Part shown: in pieces, positions 54,357-63,180 of the stretch
Position numbering within the stretch: the stretch's first letter is position 1
Layout: every line of letters begins with the position of its first letter
Assembly (NCBI RefSeq): GCF_001894785.1
Contig: NZ_BCWW01000002.1
Location: 124,001-188,000 of the forward strand
Length of the DNA stretch: 64,000 bases
Reading direction: 5' to 3'
Origin: Rhodococcoides fascians NBRC 12155 = LMG 3623
GTDB taxonomy: Bacteria; Actinomycetota; Actinomycetes; Mycobacteriales; Mycobacteriaceae
The notes under the pieces: model-generated
The model's input: the letters and a program-made list of their open reading frames with translations, nothing else
Databases searched by the model: none
What the model was told of the DNA's origin: nothing
Position numbers and translations under genes: made by a program

Positions 54357-55325
54357 ATGAGATCTGTCCTTGGTGTCTCGGTGGGTTCAGCCATTGCCCG
54401 GGGTGTAGCCCTGGATGCGTCGGACGAGTCGGTACGTTCTGCGCACGTCGTGCGATCGTTCGATCCCGACGACCATCTGCAGGTCGCGCTCGATCTGTTG
54501 GATTCGATGTCGCGGGATCAGATGGTGGATCGACCGGACATCGTTCTCGCCGTTCCGGACGATCCCGGTGCGCGCGGACGCACGTCGGCGTATTCCACGT
54601 ACGAGGCCGATCGTCTGCTGGTGGCGTCGGAGCTCGGGGCACAACTTCGGTATCTACGCGGCACGGGGATGCTCGAGGGTGCGCGCACCGTGGCCGTATG
54701 CGACATCGGAGCGTCGGGAACCACCGTGTCCATTGCCGACCCTGCCACGGGAGCGGTGCACAGTTCGGTCCGCACCACGTTGTTCGGCGGGATCGGGTGT
54801 GACGCCCAGATCTCGCGTTACCTTCTGTCCGTCTACGGGGCAGACGAATTGGCCTCGGAACGGGCCCGCGCGGAGTTGCTGGTGTCCGTTCGCACGGCAC
54901 GCGAACAGCTGTCACGCCTGCGGGTGGCCGAGGTCGCCGGGCCGTTCGTCGGCGGACCGGTCCGGTTGTGGCGCAACACGTTCGACGATGTTCTCGAGCG
55001 CAGTATCCGATCGCTGGAAGATTGGGTGGCCAGCATCATCGTCGACGCACCCTGCGCCGTGAATGCGTTGGTGATGGTGGGCGGATGCGCCAACCTGCCG
55101 TCGCTTCGTCGGATGTTTCGACGCGATCTGATGTTGCCCGTCATCGCGCCTGCCAATCCCGAGTCCCTCACTGCGCACGGGGCTGCCCTGATGGCGATCG
55201 ATGCGGTCGCGTCGCGCCAACACCGTCCGCGCGGCGCGATGAGCAGTGCGTCGGTGCTGACGCAGCCGGCCGCGATGGTGGGCATGGTGGGGTACCGGGA
55301 CGCCCCGCGGCACCGTTCTGCCTGA
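54357..55325 (+). CDS. Hsp70/actin-fold ATPase-like protein (short paralogue)
   Basis: A 322-residue cytosolic-looking protein clearly related to the one at 49526: SELGAQLRYLRGTGMLEG, CDIGASGTTVSIAD (phosphate loop), VAGPFVGGPVRLWRNTFDD and NALVMVGGCANLPSLRRMF (adenosine motif) align with their counterparts. It lacks the membrane helix and long tail. GGGA precedes the ATG. Possible functions are chaperone-like ATPase, polymer or regulator; nothing in the sequence decides. Confidence 0.75.
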   Translation: MRSVLGVSVGSAIARGVALDASDESVRSAHVVRSFDPDDHLQVALDLLDSMSRDQMVDRPDIVLAVPDDPGARGRTSAYSTYEADRLLVASELGAQLRYLRGTGMLEGARTVAVCDIGASGTTVSIADPATGAVHSSVRTTLFGGIGCDAQISRYLLSVYGADELASERARAELLVSVRTAREQLSRLRVAEVAGPFVGGPVRLWRNTFDDVLERSIRSLEDWVASIIVDAPCAVNALVMVGGCANLPSLRRMFRRDLMLPVIAPANPESLTAHGAALMAIDAVASRQHRPRGAMSSASVLTQPAAMVGMVGYRDAPRHRSA

Positions 55326-55408
55326 GCCCCTTCCTGGCCAACGTGCGTCGTCGTTGGGTAGGTTGCTCGGGTAATGATGAACAGTAGGGACGAGACGGTG
55401 GGGCAACA

Positions 55409-56488
55409 GTGGCAGAGCAGGTAGCGGAGTCCGGCGCAGCAGCATCCGATGCGGGAGCATTCGATCCGGCGGAGCACGCGCGCAGCATGGTCGGGTATCA
55501 CTACCGCACCGAGGACTACTACGAGGTGGGCCGCGAGAAGGTTCGCGAGTACGCCCGTGCCGTTCAGGATTTCCACCCCGCCCACTGGGACGGCGATGCC
55601 GCAGCAGCGCTGGGCCACAGCGCTCTGGTGGCCCCGCTGACGTTCATGTCGTTGGTCGGCACTCTGGCGCAGAAGAAGCTGTTGCAGTCCATCGCCGAGG
55701 GCTACGACCTCAGCCAGATTCTGCAGACCGATCAGGTACTGGTGTTCCAGAAGCCGATTCTGGCCGGTGACCAGTTGACCTGCGATGTCTCCCTCGACGC
55801 GTTCAAGACGGTCATGGGTCGAGACATGATGATCACCAAGAACGTCGTGTCCAACCAGAAGAACGAACTGGTGCAGACCACGTACACCACGCTGCTCGTG
55901 GGGCGATCCGGCGAGATCGATCCGGCCATCTCCGAGGCGGCTCGCAACATCGTGATGTTCGGTGCGACGACCGACACCAGCAGTGCCGAGGCGAGTGAGC
56001 ACGACACCCTGTCCACTCCGCAGGAACACGAGCCGCTCATCGTCGAGGAGTACCGGGGTCAGCCCACTCGGAAGTTCGACGAGGTGAATGTCGGCGACGA
56101 GTTGCCCTCGCGCACTGTGCGTTTGACTCGCGGAGATCTGGTGAACTACGCCGGCGTCGCCGGTGACGCGAACCCGATTCACTGGGACGAGAAGTTCGCC
56201 AAGATGATCGATCTCGAGAACGTCCTGGCGCACGGGATGCTCACCATGGGTGTCGGCGGCGGATTCATCAGCGAGTGGCTCGGCGATCCAGGCGCGGTGA
56301 AGGACTACACCGTTCGATTCACCACCCCGATCCCGGTGGACACACACAAGCCGGCCGAAATCGTTTTCGGCGGCAAGATCAAGTCGAAGGACGAGGAGTC
56401 CCGTACGGCCGTCATCTCGATCGGCGCGACCTTCGAGGGCAAGCGAATCTTCGGCCACCGCGCTACTGCGACAGTGCAATTGGGCTGA
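55409..56488 (+). CDS. Fused (3R)-hydroxyacyl-ACP dehydratase, HadA-HadB type
   Basis: A 359-residue protein that joins two hot-dog domains. The N-terminal one (about 25-185) is HadA/UPF0336-like with YEVGREKVREYARAVQD and DFHPAHWD. The C-terminal one (about 210-358) is a MaoC/HadB domain with the hydratase motif YAGVAGDANPIHWDEKFA and the lid LAHGMLTMGVGGGF. In mycobacteria HadA and HadB are separate subunits of the FAS-II dehydratase for mycolic acids; the fused form is common in Rhodococcus. The GTG start has GGTGGGG five bases upstream. Confidence 0.9.
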   Translation: MAEQVAESGAAASDAGAFDPAEHARSMVGYHYRTEDYYEVGREKVREYARAVQDFHPAHWDGDAAAALGHSALVAPLTFMSLVGTLAQKKLLQSIAEGYDLSQILQTDQVLVFQKPILAGDQLTCDVSLDAFKTVMGRDMMITKNVVSNQKNELVQTTYTTLLVGRSGEIDPAISEAARNIVMFGATTDTSSAEASEHDTLSTPQEHEPLIVEEYRGQPTRKFDEVNVGDELPSRTVRLTRGDLVNYAGVAGDANPIHWDEKFAKMIDLENVLAHGMLTMGVGGGFISEWLGDPGAVKDYTVRFTTPIPVDTHKPAEIVFGGKIKSKDEESRTAVISIGATFEGKRIFGHRATATVQLG

Positions 56489-56625
56489 GCCTGTTGCCGC
56501 GTATCGGCTCCTCGGTTTCGGATTTCTGACTCCGATCGGCGTCGGGTTTCCGAATGTGGGGAGCTGATGTGTGGGTGGGGGCGTGGATGTGTGGGTGGGG
56601 GTTGCAATCTACGCCCCGGTTCGGA

Positions 56626-56672
56626 ATTTACGCCCCATGCGGGGGGCGTGGATTGCTGCTGGGGGCGTAAAT
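56626..56672. repeat. Inverted repeat within a G-rich intergenic stretch
   Basis: ATTTACGCCCC (56626-56636) and its perfect complement (56662-56672) flank GGGGGG-rich sequence. Just upstream, GGATGTGTGGGTGGGGG occurs twice in a row (about 56563-56600). The 241-nt gap between the dehydratase and the next gene is otherwise empty. The runs of G could form a G-quadruplex; it might also terminate the dehydratase gene. Confidence 0.5.
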
Positions 56673-56729
56673 GTGTCGGCTGAGCCACGCCGTCGAAGCG
56701 GTGTGACCCGAAGAAGGCACTTGCGCAAA

Positions 56730-56894
56730 TCAGCGAACGATGTCCATGCTCGGGTCGTTCTTGGGTTTGTGGTCCCAAATGGAGGTGTCGGACTCGAGGG
56801 TCTGGCCCTCATGGGTGGGTTCCACCGGCTCCGGTAGTTGTCGCCACTGTGCCCGCGGGGCGTGCTGAGGTTCGATGCTCGATTCATCGTCCAT
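56730..56894 (-). CDS. Small hydrophilic protein of unknown function
   Basis: A possible 54-residue acidic protein, MDDESSIEPQHAPRAQWRQL to IWDHKPKNDPSMDIVR. It has no membrane segment or recognised domain and no clear Shine-Dalgarno. It starts 38 nt after the stop of the GntR gene on the same strand, and its composition (W, P, D) looks coding. A weak call. Confidence 0.35.
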   Translation of the reverse strand: MDDESSIEPQHAPRAQWRQLPEPVEPTHEGQTLESDTSIWDHKPKNDPSMDIVR

Positions 56895-56931
56895 GGTGGT
56901 CAAGCTACCCGCCGTAGCGGCGCAGCCGCAC

Positions 56932-57645
56932 TCATTCCCAGCTGGAGACAACCTTGCGCGTCGGGCGTTCGTTGCTGTTGGAGAACAGGTGTGGGCTTTT
57001 GCTCTTGATGTATTCGACGTCGGCGAACACGGCGCGCAGGTGCTCGCGCATCGACTGGGCGGCGGCCTCGAAGTCTCGGGCTTCGAGGCCGTCGACTATT
57101 GCGGTGTGTTGTTCGATGAGGTCGGGGATGGGACGGGTGTCGCGCAGTCCGAGTCGTCGGGCCCGGTCCAGATGAGCTTTCGCGGATTCGACGGATCGCC
57201 ATGCGGCGGAATGTCCTCCGGCTGCGAGGAGTAGCTGGTGGAATTGCTCGTCCAACTCGAAGAATTGGTCCATGTCGATTCCCGGCTCGGCCTGCGCTGC
57301 CAGATTGGCGCGCAACGCAGCGAGGTCCTCGTTCGAGCGAGAGGTGACTGCATCTTTCAAAGACGCGGTTTCGATTGCCTCCCGGACGAATTGGGCATCG
57401 GCAACACGGTCGGTGTCGACCCGCGAGACGAAGGTGCCGAGTTGTGGGAAGACCTGAACCAGACCCTCTTCGGCCAAGAGGATCAGGCTTTCGCGGACGG
57501 GCGTGCGGCTCACGGACATTTGCTCGGCGAGGTCGTTCTCCGACAGCGGGCTACCCGGGGGGAGCGTCAGCGACACGATGCGTAGGCGCAATTCTCGGTA
57601 CGCCCGCTCCCGTGCGGTGACTTTCCTGCTGCTCTGTGTGCTCAC
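56932..57645 (-). CDS. GntR-family (FadR/FCD) transcriptional regulator
   Basis: A 237-residue regulator. The winged helix-turn-helix (about 10-75) has YRELRLRIVSLTLPPGSPLS, LAEQMSVSRTPVRESLILLA and EEGLVQVFPQLGTFV. The FCD ligand domain (about 85-215) shows the metal/acid-binding pattern with FELDEQFHQLLLAAGG and the two later His residues QHTAIVDGL and REHLRAVF. It is divergent from the sugar-acid operon with a 119-nt gap and is almost certainly its regulator, sensing a hexonate or KDG-type intermediate. Confidence 0.92.
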   Translation of the reverse strand: MSTQSSRKVTARERAYRELRLRIVSLTLPPGSPLSENDLAEQMSVSRTPVRESLILLAEEGLVQVFPQLGTFVSRVDTDRVADAQFVREAIETASLKDAVTSRSNEDLAALRANLAAQAEPGIDMDQFFELDEQFHQLLLAAGGHSAAWRSVESAKAHLDRARRLGLRDTRPIPDLIEQHTAIVDGLEARDFEAAAQSMREHLRAVFADVEYIKSKSPHLFSNSNERPTRKVVSSWE

Positions 57646-57712
57646 CGGTCAAGACTAACGTGACCTCGTGGGTGACCCACAGGGCCGAAGCCTTGACGAA
57701 GTGCTGGCCGTC

Positions 57713-57735
57713 ACTAGTATGGTAGTACTGATATT
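57713..57735. promoter_or_regulatory. Candidate GntR operator upstream of the sugar-acid operon
   Basis: ACTAGTATGGTAGTACTGAT contains arms AGTA and TACT six bases apart. It lies 30 nt before the first gene of the operon and 68 nt from the GntR start, where an autoregulatory operator is expected. Confidence 0.45.
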
Positions 57736-57764
57736 CAAGGCACTACGGCGGAGGCTCTACAGCG

Positions 57765-58811
57765 ATGGCAGTGATCAGCGGCAACGACGAGGCAGCCGTC
57801 CTACACGGTCCACGTGACCTGCGGGTCGAGAAGATCGACCGTATGCAGGTCGGCGACGGCCAGGTCAGGGTGGAGGTACACGGCGTGAGCCTGTGTGGCT
57901 CCGACCTGCACTACTACGCCGACGGCCGCAACGGCTCCAACTCGCTGACGCAGCCCACCGTCTTGGGTCACGAGGGATTCGGGGTCGTCACCGAGGTCGG
58001 CGCGGGCGTGCCCCAGGACCGGATCGGCCAGCGAGTGGCCATCGAACCCGCGATTCCGAACGGCACCTCACCGCTGAGCCTGAGCGGTCACTACAACGTC
58101 TGCCCCAGCGTTGTCTGTTTCGGATCCCCACCGAACCACGGACTGCTGCGGCAATCCGTCGTTCTCGCAGCCGAATTCGCGCACCCACTCCCGGATTCGA
58201 TCGGCGACGACGTCGCTGCGCTGATCGAGCCCCTGGCCGTCGCAGCGTGGGCTGCCGCACGGGTCGGGTCGGTGCTGGGCAAGCGCATCGCGATCACCGG
58301 TGCCGGGCCCATCGGTCTGTTGGTTCTGCAGACGGTCATCGCCCTGGGCGCGTCGGAGACGACCATCACCGACGTCGCACCAGCTCGACTCGAGGTCGCG
58401 GCAGCGCTGGGTGCCACCACGACAATGCGTTCCGGCGAAGACGCACTGCCGGAAGGCGCTTTCGACATCGCCTTCGACTGCTCGGGACATCCCGGAGCCA
58501 TTGCCGACGCGGCACGCTCACTCGGCCCGGCAGGCATTCTGGCGCTCGTCGGCGTGCCCGGACGCGCGTCTGCCGAATTCCCCATCGGAGCAGTGCAACG
58601 CTGGGAGCTCGACATCCGCGGGTGCTTCCGTTACGGCCCCTCGGCATTCGCCGACGCGATCGCACTCGCCGGATCGGCGCGAGTGGACCTCGCGGCACTC
58701 GTCACATCGACGTACCCGTTGGCCGAATCTGCCGCAGCGCTCGAGGCCGCGCTCGCCGACCCCACCCAGCTCAAGATCGTCATCGACACCACTTCGCAAG
58801 GACCGCAATGA
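57765..58811 (+). CDS. Medium-chain alcohol dehydrogenase, L-gulonate/L-idonate 5-dehydrogenase type
   Basis: A 348-residue MDR enzyme. Catalytic zinc ligands are present ([16 protein letters not shown] and the later Glu in [11 protein letters not shown]), with the NAD loop [13 protein letters not shown]. The structural-zinc loop is broken: where four cysteines are usual, only the last (GHYNVCP) remains in the sequence after [14 protein letters not shown]. In this operon the expected reaction is oxidation of L-gulonate (or L-idonate) at C5 to D-fructuronate (or 5-ketogluconate). The stop overlaps the next ATG (ATGA). Confidence 0.8.
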   Translation: MAVISGNDEAAVLHGPRDLRVEKIDRMQVGDGQVRVEVHGVSLCGSDLHYYADGRNGSNSLTQPTVLGHEGFGVVTEVGAGVPQDRIGQRVAIEPAIPNGTSPLSLSGHYNVCPSVVCFGSPPNHGLLRQSVVLAAEFAHPLPDSIGDDVAALIEPLAVAAWAAARVGSVLGKRIAITGAGPIGLLVLQTVIALGASETTITDVAPARLEVAAALGATTTMRSGEDALPEGAFDIAFDCSGHPGAIADAARSLGPAGILALVGVPGRASAEFPIGAVQRWELDIRGCFRYGPSAFADAIALAGSARVDLAALVTSTYPLAESAAALEAALADPTQLKIVIDTTSQGPQ

Positions 58812-60013
58812 AAATCATCGACGCCACCGTCATCGTGACGGCTCCGGGCCGCAACTACGTCACGCTCAAGATCACTACCGACGAGGGCATCGTCGGGTGG
58901 GGTGATGCGACGCTGAACGGACGCGAGCTCGCAGTCGAGTCGTACTTGAAGGACCACATTGCGCCACTCCTGATCGGACGCGATCCCCATCGGATCGAAG
59001 ACATCTGGCAGTACCTGTACAAGGGTGCCTACTGGCGACGTGGGCCGGTGACCATGACGGCCATCGCAGCCGTCGACGTCGCACTGTGGGACATCAAGGG
59101 CAAGGCCGCCGATATGCCGGTCTACCAGCTCCTCGGTGGTGCTGCACGAGACGGGATCATGGTCTACGGGCACGCCAGCGGCGGTAGCATCGAAGAGATG
59201 CTCGACGACGTCCAAGCGCATCTCGACAAGGGCTACAAAGCAATTCGTGCCCAGTCGGCCATTCCCGGTCTCAAGAAGACCTACGGAATTCCGGTCGACG
59301 GCTTCTACGAACCCGCATCCGGCGCTGCGCCGCAGGAAGATTCGTGGGATACCGCCCCGTACATGCGGTTCGCACCGCAGATGCTCGGTGCCGTGCGCGA
59401 ACGTCACGGGTTCGACTTCCATCTCCTGCACGACGTGCATCACCGTCTGAGTCCGATCGAGGCCGGACGCCTGGGTCGCGACCTCGAAGAGATGCGGATG
59501 TTCTGGATCGAGGATCCCACTCCAGCCGAGGATCAGAGCGCCTTCGCCACCATTCGCCAACACACGACCACCCCCATCGCCGTCGGCGAGATCTTCAACT
59601 CGATCTGGGACTGCCAGGATCTGATCACCAACCGGTGGATCGACTACATCCGAGCGTCGGTCTCACACGCCGGCGGCATCACCCATCTGCGCAGAATCTT
59701 CTCGTTGGCGGATCTCTACGGCGTTCGGTCCGGATCTCATGGTGCGGGCGATCTTTCGCCCGTCTCCCTCGCAGCCGCATTGCATGTCGATCTGTCGATC
59801 CCGAACTTCGGCGTGCAGGAGTACATGGGTCACGTCGACCCGACCGGCGATGTGTTCCAGACCAGCTACACCTTCACCGACGGTTTCATGCACCCGGGAA
59901 ACAAGCCGGGCATCGGCGTCGAGGTGAACGAAGAGGCCGCCGCGAAGTACCCGTACAACCCCAAGTATCTGCCCGTCAATCGCCGTCTCGACGGCAGCAT
60001 GCACGATTGGTGA
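58808..60013 (+). CDS. manD: D-mannonate dehydratase (enolase superfamily, ManD)
   Basis: A 401-residue mandelate-racemase-subgroup enolase. It opens [20 protein letters not shown] and shows [32 protein letters not shown] (first metal ligand), [14 protein letters not shown] and [12 protein letters not shown] for the second and third ligands, [14 protein letters not shown] and [12 protein letters not shown]. This is the ManD/RspA/Dgd signature. It dehydrates D-mannonate to 2-keto-3-deoxy-D-gluconate. Some members of this clade are low-efficiency enzymes used in L-gulonate or L-idonate breakdown, which fits the neighbours. Confidence 0.93.
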   Translation: MKIIDATVIVTAPGRNYVTLKITTDEGIVGWGDATLNGRELAVESYLKDHIAPLLIGRDPHRIEDIWQYLYKGAYWRRGPVTMTAIAAVDVALWDIKGKAADMPVYQLLGGAARDGIMVYGHASGGSIEEMLDDVQAHLDKGYKAIRAQSAIPGLKKTYGIPVDGFYEPASGAAPQEDSWDTAPYMRFAPQMLGAVRERHGFDFHLLHDVHHRLSPIEAGRLGRDLEEMRMFWIEDPTPAEDQSAFATIRQHTTTPIAVGEIFNSIWDCQDLITNRWIDYIRASVSHAGGITHLRRIFSLADLYGVRSGSHGAGDLSPVSLAAALHVDLSIPNFGVQEYMGHVDPTGDVFQTSYTFTDGFMHPGNKPGIGVEVNEEAAAKYPYNPKYLPVNRRLDGSMHDW

Positions 60014-60021
60014 AGCGCCAC

Positions 60022-60957
60022 ATGACCACAACGCAATTCGATGTCGTCCTGCTCGGCGAGCCCCTCGTCGAGGTCTCGACCACCGAGGCCTTCCGACACG
60101 GAGCGCACGGGGTGCTCGGGGTGTCGGGAGATGTCGTCAACGCAGGTGCCGCTGCCGCGGCCGCGGGTGCCTCGGTCGCGCTGATCGCGCGGGTATCCGA
60201 CGACGAGCTCGGCGACGCCGTCTGTCGGCGAATTCGTGAACTCGGTATCGACGACACCTACATTCGGCGAGTTCCCGGACAGCAGGGTGTCTATTTCCTG
60301 CACATCGATCCGGAGGGGAATCGCCAGTTCTCCTATGCCCGAGCCGGATCGGTGGGCAGTCAGCTCGATGTGGCAGACCTGCCCGAGGGTGTGATCGAGC
60401 AGGCGGGTGCCGTGCTGGGCGGCGGAATCGCTGCGGCACTGTCGCCGACGCTCGCCCGCACGATGCTGCACGCGGCGCAGCGCTCGGGCAGATTCGTCTA
60501 CGACCCCAACTTTCGCCCCAGGTTGACCACGGCCGACGAGGCCCGCGCATTCCTGCAGAGCGTTGCTCCCTGTACCGAGGTGATGGTGCCATCGGCACCG
60601 AGCGAGATCGAATTGCTCCTGGGCACAACCGAACCGGAGGCTGCTGCAGCTTTCCTGATGGGCTGGGGTGCACGTTCCGTGGTGGTCACGCGAGGGTCCG
60701 AAGGGTCCAGCATCTTCACCGCTGCGGGGACGTCGCACCAGCCGGTGATCCCCGCGCTCGAGGTCATCGATCAGACCGGTGCCGGTGATGTGTTCGCCGG
60801 CACCCTGACGGCGCGTCTCGCTCTCGGCGACGATCTTCGCGAGGCGGCGGCCATGGCAGCTGCTGCGGCATCGCTGAGCGTCGGCGGGCGGGGCGGCACC
60901 GGTCTCATCGCACCGCTGTCCGAAATCCGACGTCACAGAGAACGAGTGACGACATGA
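60022..60957 (+). CDS. kdgK: 2-keto-3-deoxygluconate kinase (PfkB family)
   Basis: A 311-residue ribokinase-family protein: LLGEPLVEVST at the N-terminus, GGDVVNAGA-like SGDVVNAGAAAAAAGASVAL, FVYDPNFRPRL and the catalytic anion hole VIDQTGAGDVFAGTL. KDG kinases carry such a DPNxRxxLW-like strand. It phosphorylates KDG to KDPG with ATP. It lies 8 nt after manD, and its stop overlaps the next start (ATGA). Confidence 0.9.
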   Translation: MTTTQFDVVLLGEPLVEVSTTEAFRHGAHGVLGVSGDVVNAGAAAAAAGASVALIARVSDDELGDAVCRRIRELGIDDTYIRRVPGQQGVYFLHIDPEGNRQFSYARAGSVGSQLDVADLPEGVIEQAGAVLGGGIAAALSPTLARTMLHAAQRSGRFVYDPNFRPRLTTADEARAFLQSVAPCTEVMVPSAPSEIELLLGTTEPEAAAAFLMGWGARSVVVTRGSEGSSIFTAAGTSHQPVIPALEVIDQTGAGDVFAGTLTARLALGDDLREAAAMAAAAASLSVGGRGGTGLIAPLSEIRRHRERVTT

Positions 60958-62366
60958 CGGTGGCCACGCGATTGTCCGATGCGACCGCCGAGGTCGTTCG
61001 TCCCACCGCCAGCGGAATCGTGCATCTCGGCGTCGGGGCATTCCATCGGGCGCATCAGGCCGCGTTCACCTACGAGGCGGCGCTGCTGACCGGTGAGACC
61101 AATTGGGGCATCACCGGTTTCACTCAGCGCAGTAACACCGTGGTGGAACAGCTTGCCCCACAGGACGGGTTGTTCACCCTGGTGCAGAAGGGAACCGAGG
61201 AGACGACGGCGACCGTCGTCGGTTCGATGCTCGACGTACGGAACGCGGCCGCTGACCCCGGCGCGGTTGTCGAGGCCATCGCCGATCCCGCAACGCACAT
61301 CGTCACGCTGACGGTCACCGAGAAGGGGTATCGACTCGACCCCGCGTCGGGTCGATTGCGCCTGGACGATCCGGAGATCGCGGCGGATCTGGCCGGCAGG
61401 CCGCCGCGCACCGTTGCCGGACAGTTGGTGGCGGGCTTGGCTCGACGCATGGCGGGCGATGCGCCTCTCACGGTGTTGTGTTGCGACAACCTACCGTCGA
61501 ACGGGCGGATTCTGTCCGAACTCGTCAGTGCTTTCGTCGAGGCACGCGGCATGAACGACGGCCTGGCCGAATGGATCTCGCGTCGAGTCACATTCCCCAG
61601 CAGCATGGTCGATCGAATCGTGCCGGCTACCACCGATGAGGACAGGGCGGACAACGAACGAAGAACGGGCCTGCGCGACGACGCCCTGGTGGTGTGCGAA
61701 CCCTTTCGGCAGTGGGTGATCGAGGACGATTTCGCGGGTCCGCGACCGGCGTGGGAACGAGTGGGCGTGCAGTTCGTCGACGACGTGGAGCCGTGGGAGA
61801 CCATGAAGTTGCGCGTCCTCAATGCCACTCATTCGGTGTTGGCCTACCTCGGAATTCTGCGTGGACACAACACCATCGCGGAGGCGGTCCAGGATCCGGA
61901 GCTCGACGAGATATGCCGGGCCATGGTTCTCCGAGATGTTGCGCCGACGACGGCCGGCGGAATGGACGCTGTCGGGTACGGCAACGAGGTACGCACGAGA
62001 TTCGGCAATCCGGCGCTGAAACACACCACCCGGCAGGTGGCGATGGACGGATCGCAGAAGCTCGGACCGCGCCTACTCGGAACCGTGCGGGACGCCACAG
62101 ACGCCGGTGGTTCGACGGACATGCTCGCCCTTGCCGTCGCAGCCTGGTGCGCCTTCGTTCTCGCCGAGACGGAAGCCGGACGTGCACTAGACGATCCGTT
62201 GTCGGCGCAGTTGACCCGGGCCGGGTCGGCGTCGGACCTGCTCGCTGTCGAGTCCATCTTCGGGTCCGATCTCGGGCCCACGTCACCGTTCGGCACGCAG
62301 GTCGTTGCGTGGACCGACTTCCTACGGACCAACTCGCTCGGCGAGTGGAAACGAGTACTCGTATGA
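60954..62366 (+). CDS. uxuB: D-mannonate oxidoreductase / fructuronate reductase (mannitol dehydrogenase family)
   Basis: A 470-residue polyol-specific long-chain dehydrogenase: GIVHLGVGAFHRAHQAAFTY (NAD loop), TLTVTEKGY, CCDNLPSNG, RVTFPSSMVDRIVP and the catalytic KLRVLNATHSVLAYLG. In this context it interconverts D-fructuronate and D-mannonate. It is coupled to the kinase upstream and the aldolase downstream by ATGA overlaps. A mannitol 2-dehydrogenase role is the alternative but fits the neighbours less well. Confidence 0.88.
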   Translation: MTVATRLSDATAEVVRPTASGIVHLGVGAFHRAHQAAFTYEAALLTGETNWGITGFTQRSNTVVEQLAPQDGLFTLVQKGTEETTATVVGSMLDVRNAAADPGAVVEAIADPATHIVTLTVTEKGYRLDPASGRLRLDDPEIAADLAGRPPRTVAGQLVAGLARRMAGDAPLTVLCCDNLPSNGRILSELVSAFVEARGMNDGLAEWISRRVTFPSSMVDRIVPATTDEDRADNERRTGLRDDALVVCEPFRQWVIEDDFAGPRPAWERVGVQFVDDVEPWETMKLRVLNATHSVLAYLGILRGHNTIAEAVQDPELDEICRAMVLRDVAPTTAGGMDAVGYGNEVRTRFGNPALKHTTRQVAMDGSQKLGPRLLGTVRDATDAGGSTDMLALAVAAWCAFVLAETEAGRALDDPLSAQLTRAGSASDLLAVESIFGSDLGPTSPFGTQVVAWTDFLRTNSLGEWKRVLV

Positions 62367-63022
62367 CCTTCGAACCCACTATTTCTGGCGAAAGCCTTAC
62401 CGCTCGCGACGTATTGCGCGTGAGCCCGGTGATTCCTGTGGTGGTCATCGATCGGGTCGAGGACGCAGTGCCGCTGGCGCGTGCACTCTATGCGGGCGGT
62501 ATCGGCATCATCGAGATGACGTTGCGGTCCGAGGCCGGGCTCGGTGCCATTGCGGCGATCGCTGCGGACGTGCCGGAAGTGGTCATCGGCGCGGGAACGG
62601 TGTTGAACCGCGACGATGCCATGAGATCGGTGGATGCCGGCTCTAGGTTCCTGGTCTCACCCGGATCGTCGAAGGGTCTTCTCGACGCGGTACGCACGCT
62701 ACCGGTGCCTGCTCTGTCAGGCGTGTCGACTGCGACCGAGGCGATGACCGTTGCCGAGGCCGGATCGACCGAGATGAAGTTCTTCCCGGCCGAGTTCTCG
62801 GGTGGCGCAGCGGCACTGGGCGCGCTGGCAGGCCCGTTGCCGCACTTGACGTTCTGCCCCACCGGCGGGATCACTCCGCAGAACGCTGTCGACTACCTGG
62901 CATTGCCGAATGTGGTGTGCGTCGGCGGTAGCTGGCTCACGCCGCGCTCACTGGTGCAGGCGGGGGACTGGGCCGCGATAGAGGAACTGGCCCGTTCTGC
63001 GAGTGCGCTCGGCACCGCGTAG
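62363..63022 (+). CDS. eda: 2-keto-3-deoxy-6-phosphogluconate (KDPG) aldolase
   Basis: A 219-residue class I aldolase: VIPVVVIDRVEDAVPLARAL, GIGIIEMTLRSEAGL (catalytic Glu), VIGAGTVLN, FLVSPGSS and the Schiff-base Lys in TEMKFFPAEFSGG, then FCPTGGITPQN. It splits KDPG into pyruvate and glyceraldehyde 3-phosphate, the last step of the pathway. ATG overlaps the uxuB stop. Confidence 0.95.
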   Translation: MTFEPTISGESLTARDVLRVSPVIPVVVIDRVEDAVPLARALYAGGIGIIEMTLRSEAGLGAIAAIAADVPEVVIGAGTVLNRDDAMRSVDAGSRFLVSPGSSKGLLDAVRTLPVPALSGVSTATEAMTVAEAGSTEMKFFPAEFSGGAAALGALAGPLPHLTFCPTGGITPQNAVDYLALPNVVCVGGSWLTPRSLVQAGDWAAIEELARSASALGTA

Positions 63023-63048
63023 TTCGGTTCGCGAAGGGTCATTGACGT

Positions 63049-63078
63049 ATTGGTATAACAGTGCTTGTATATCACTGT
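63049..63078. promoter_or_regulatory. Candidate operator/promoter region for the transporter gene
   Basis: The 158-nt gap after eda contains TTGGTATAACAGTGCTTGTA: perfect arms ACAGTG (63058-63063) and CACTGT (63073-63078), preceded by a GntR-like TTGGTATA half. It is AT-richer than its surroundings, so the transporter may have its own promoter under the same regulator. Confidence 0.4.
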
Positions 63079-63180
63079 GGCGAGCGCCACCAACCCTCCT
63101 CGATGAGGCACAGGTCTCGCGGAGGCCGCGGCGAACTCGCATCATGAACTCATCGATCATCACCAGCAATGGAGCTTCGG

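Noticed and set aside
57893-58807. Extended N-terminus for the mannonate dehydratase
   Set aside because: It would be a frame-shifted reading of the dehydrogenase gene; the family N-terminus [10 protein letters not shown] begins at 58808 with an ATGA overlap.
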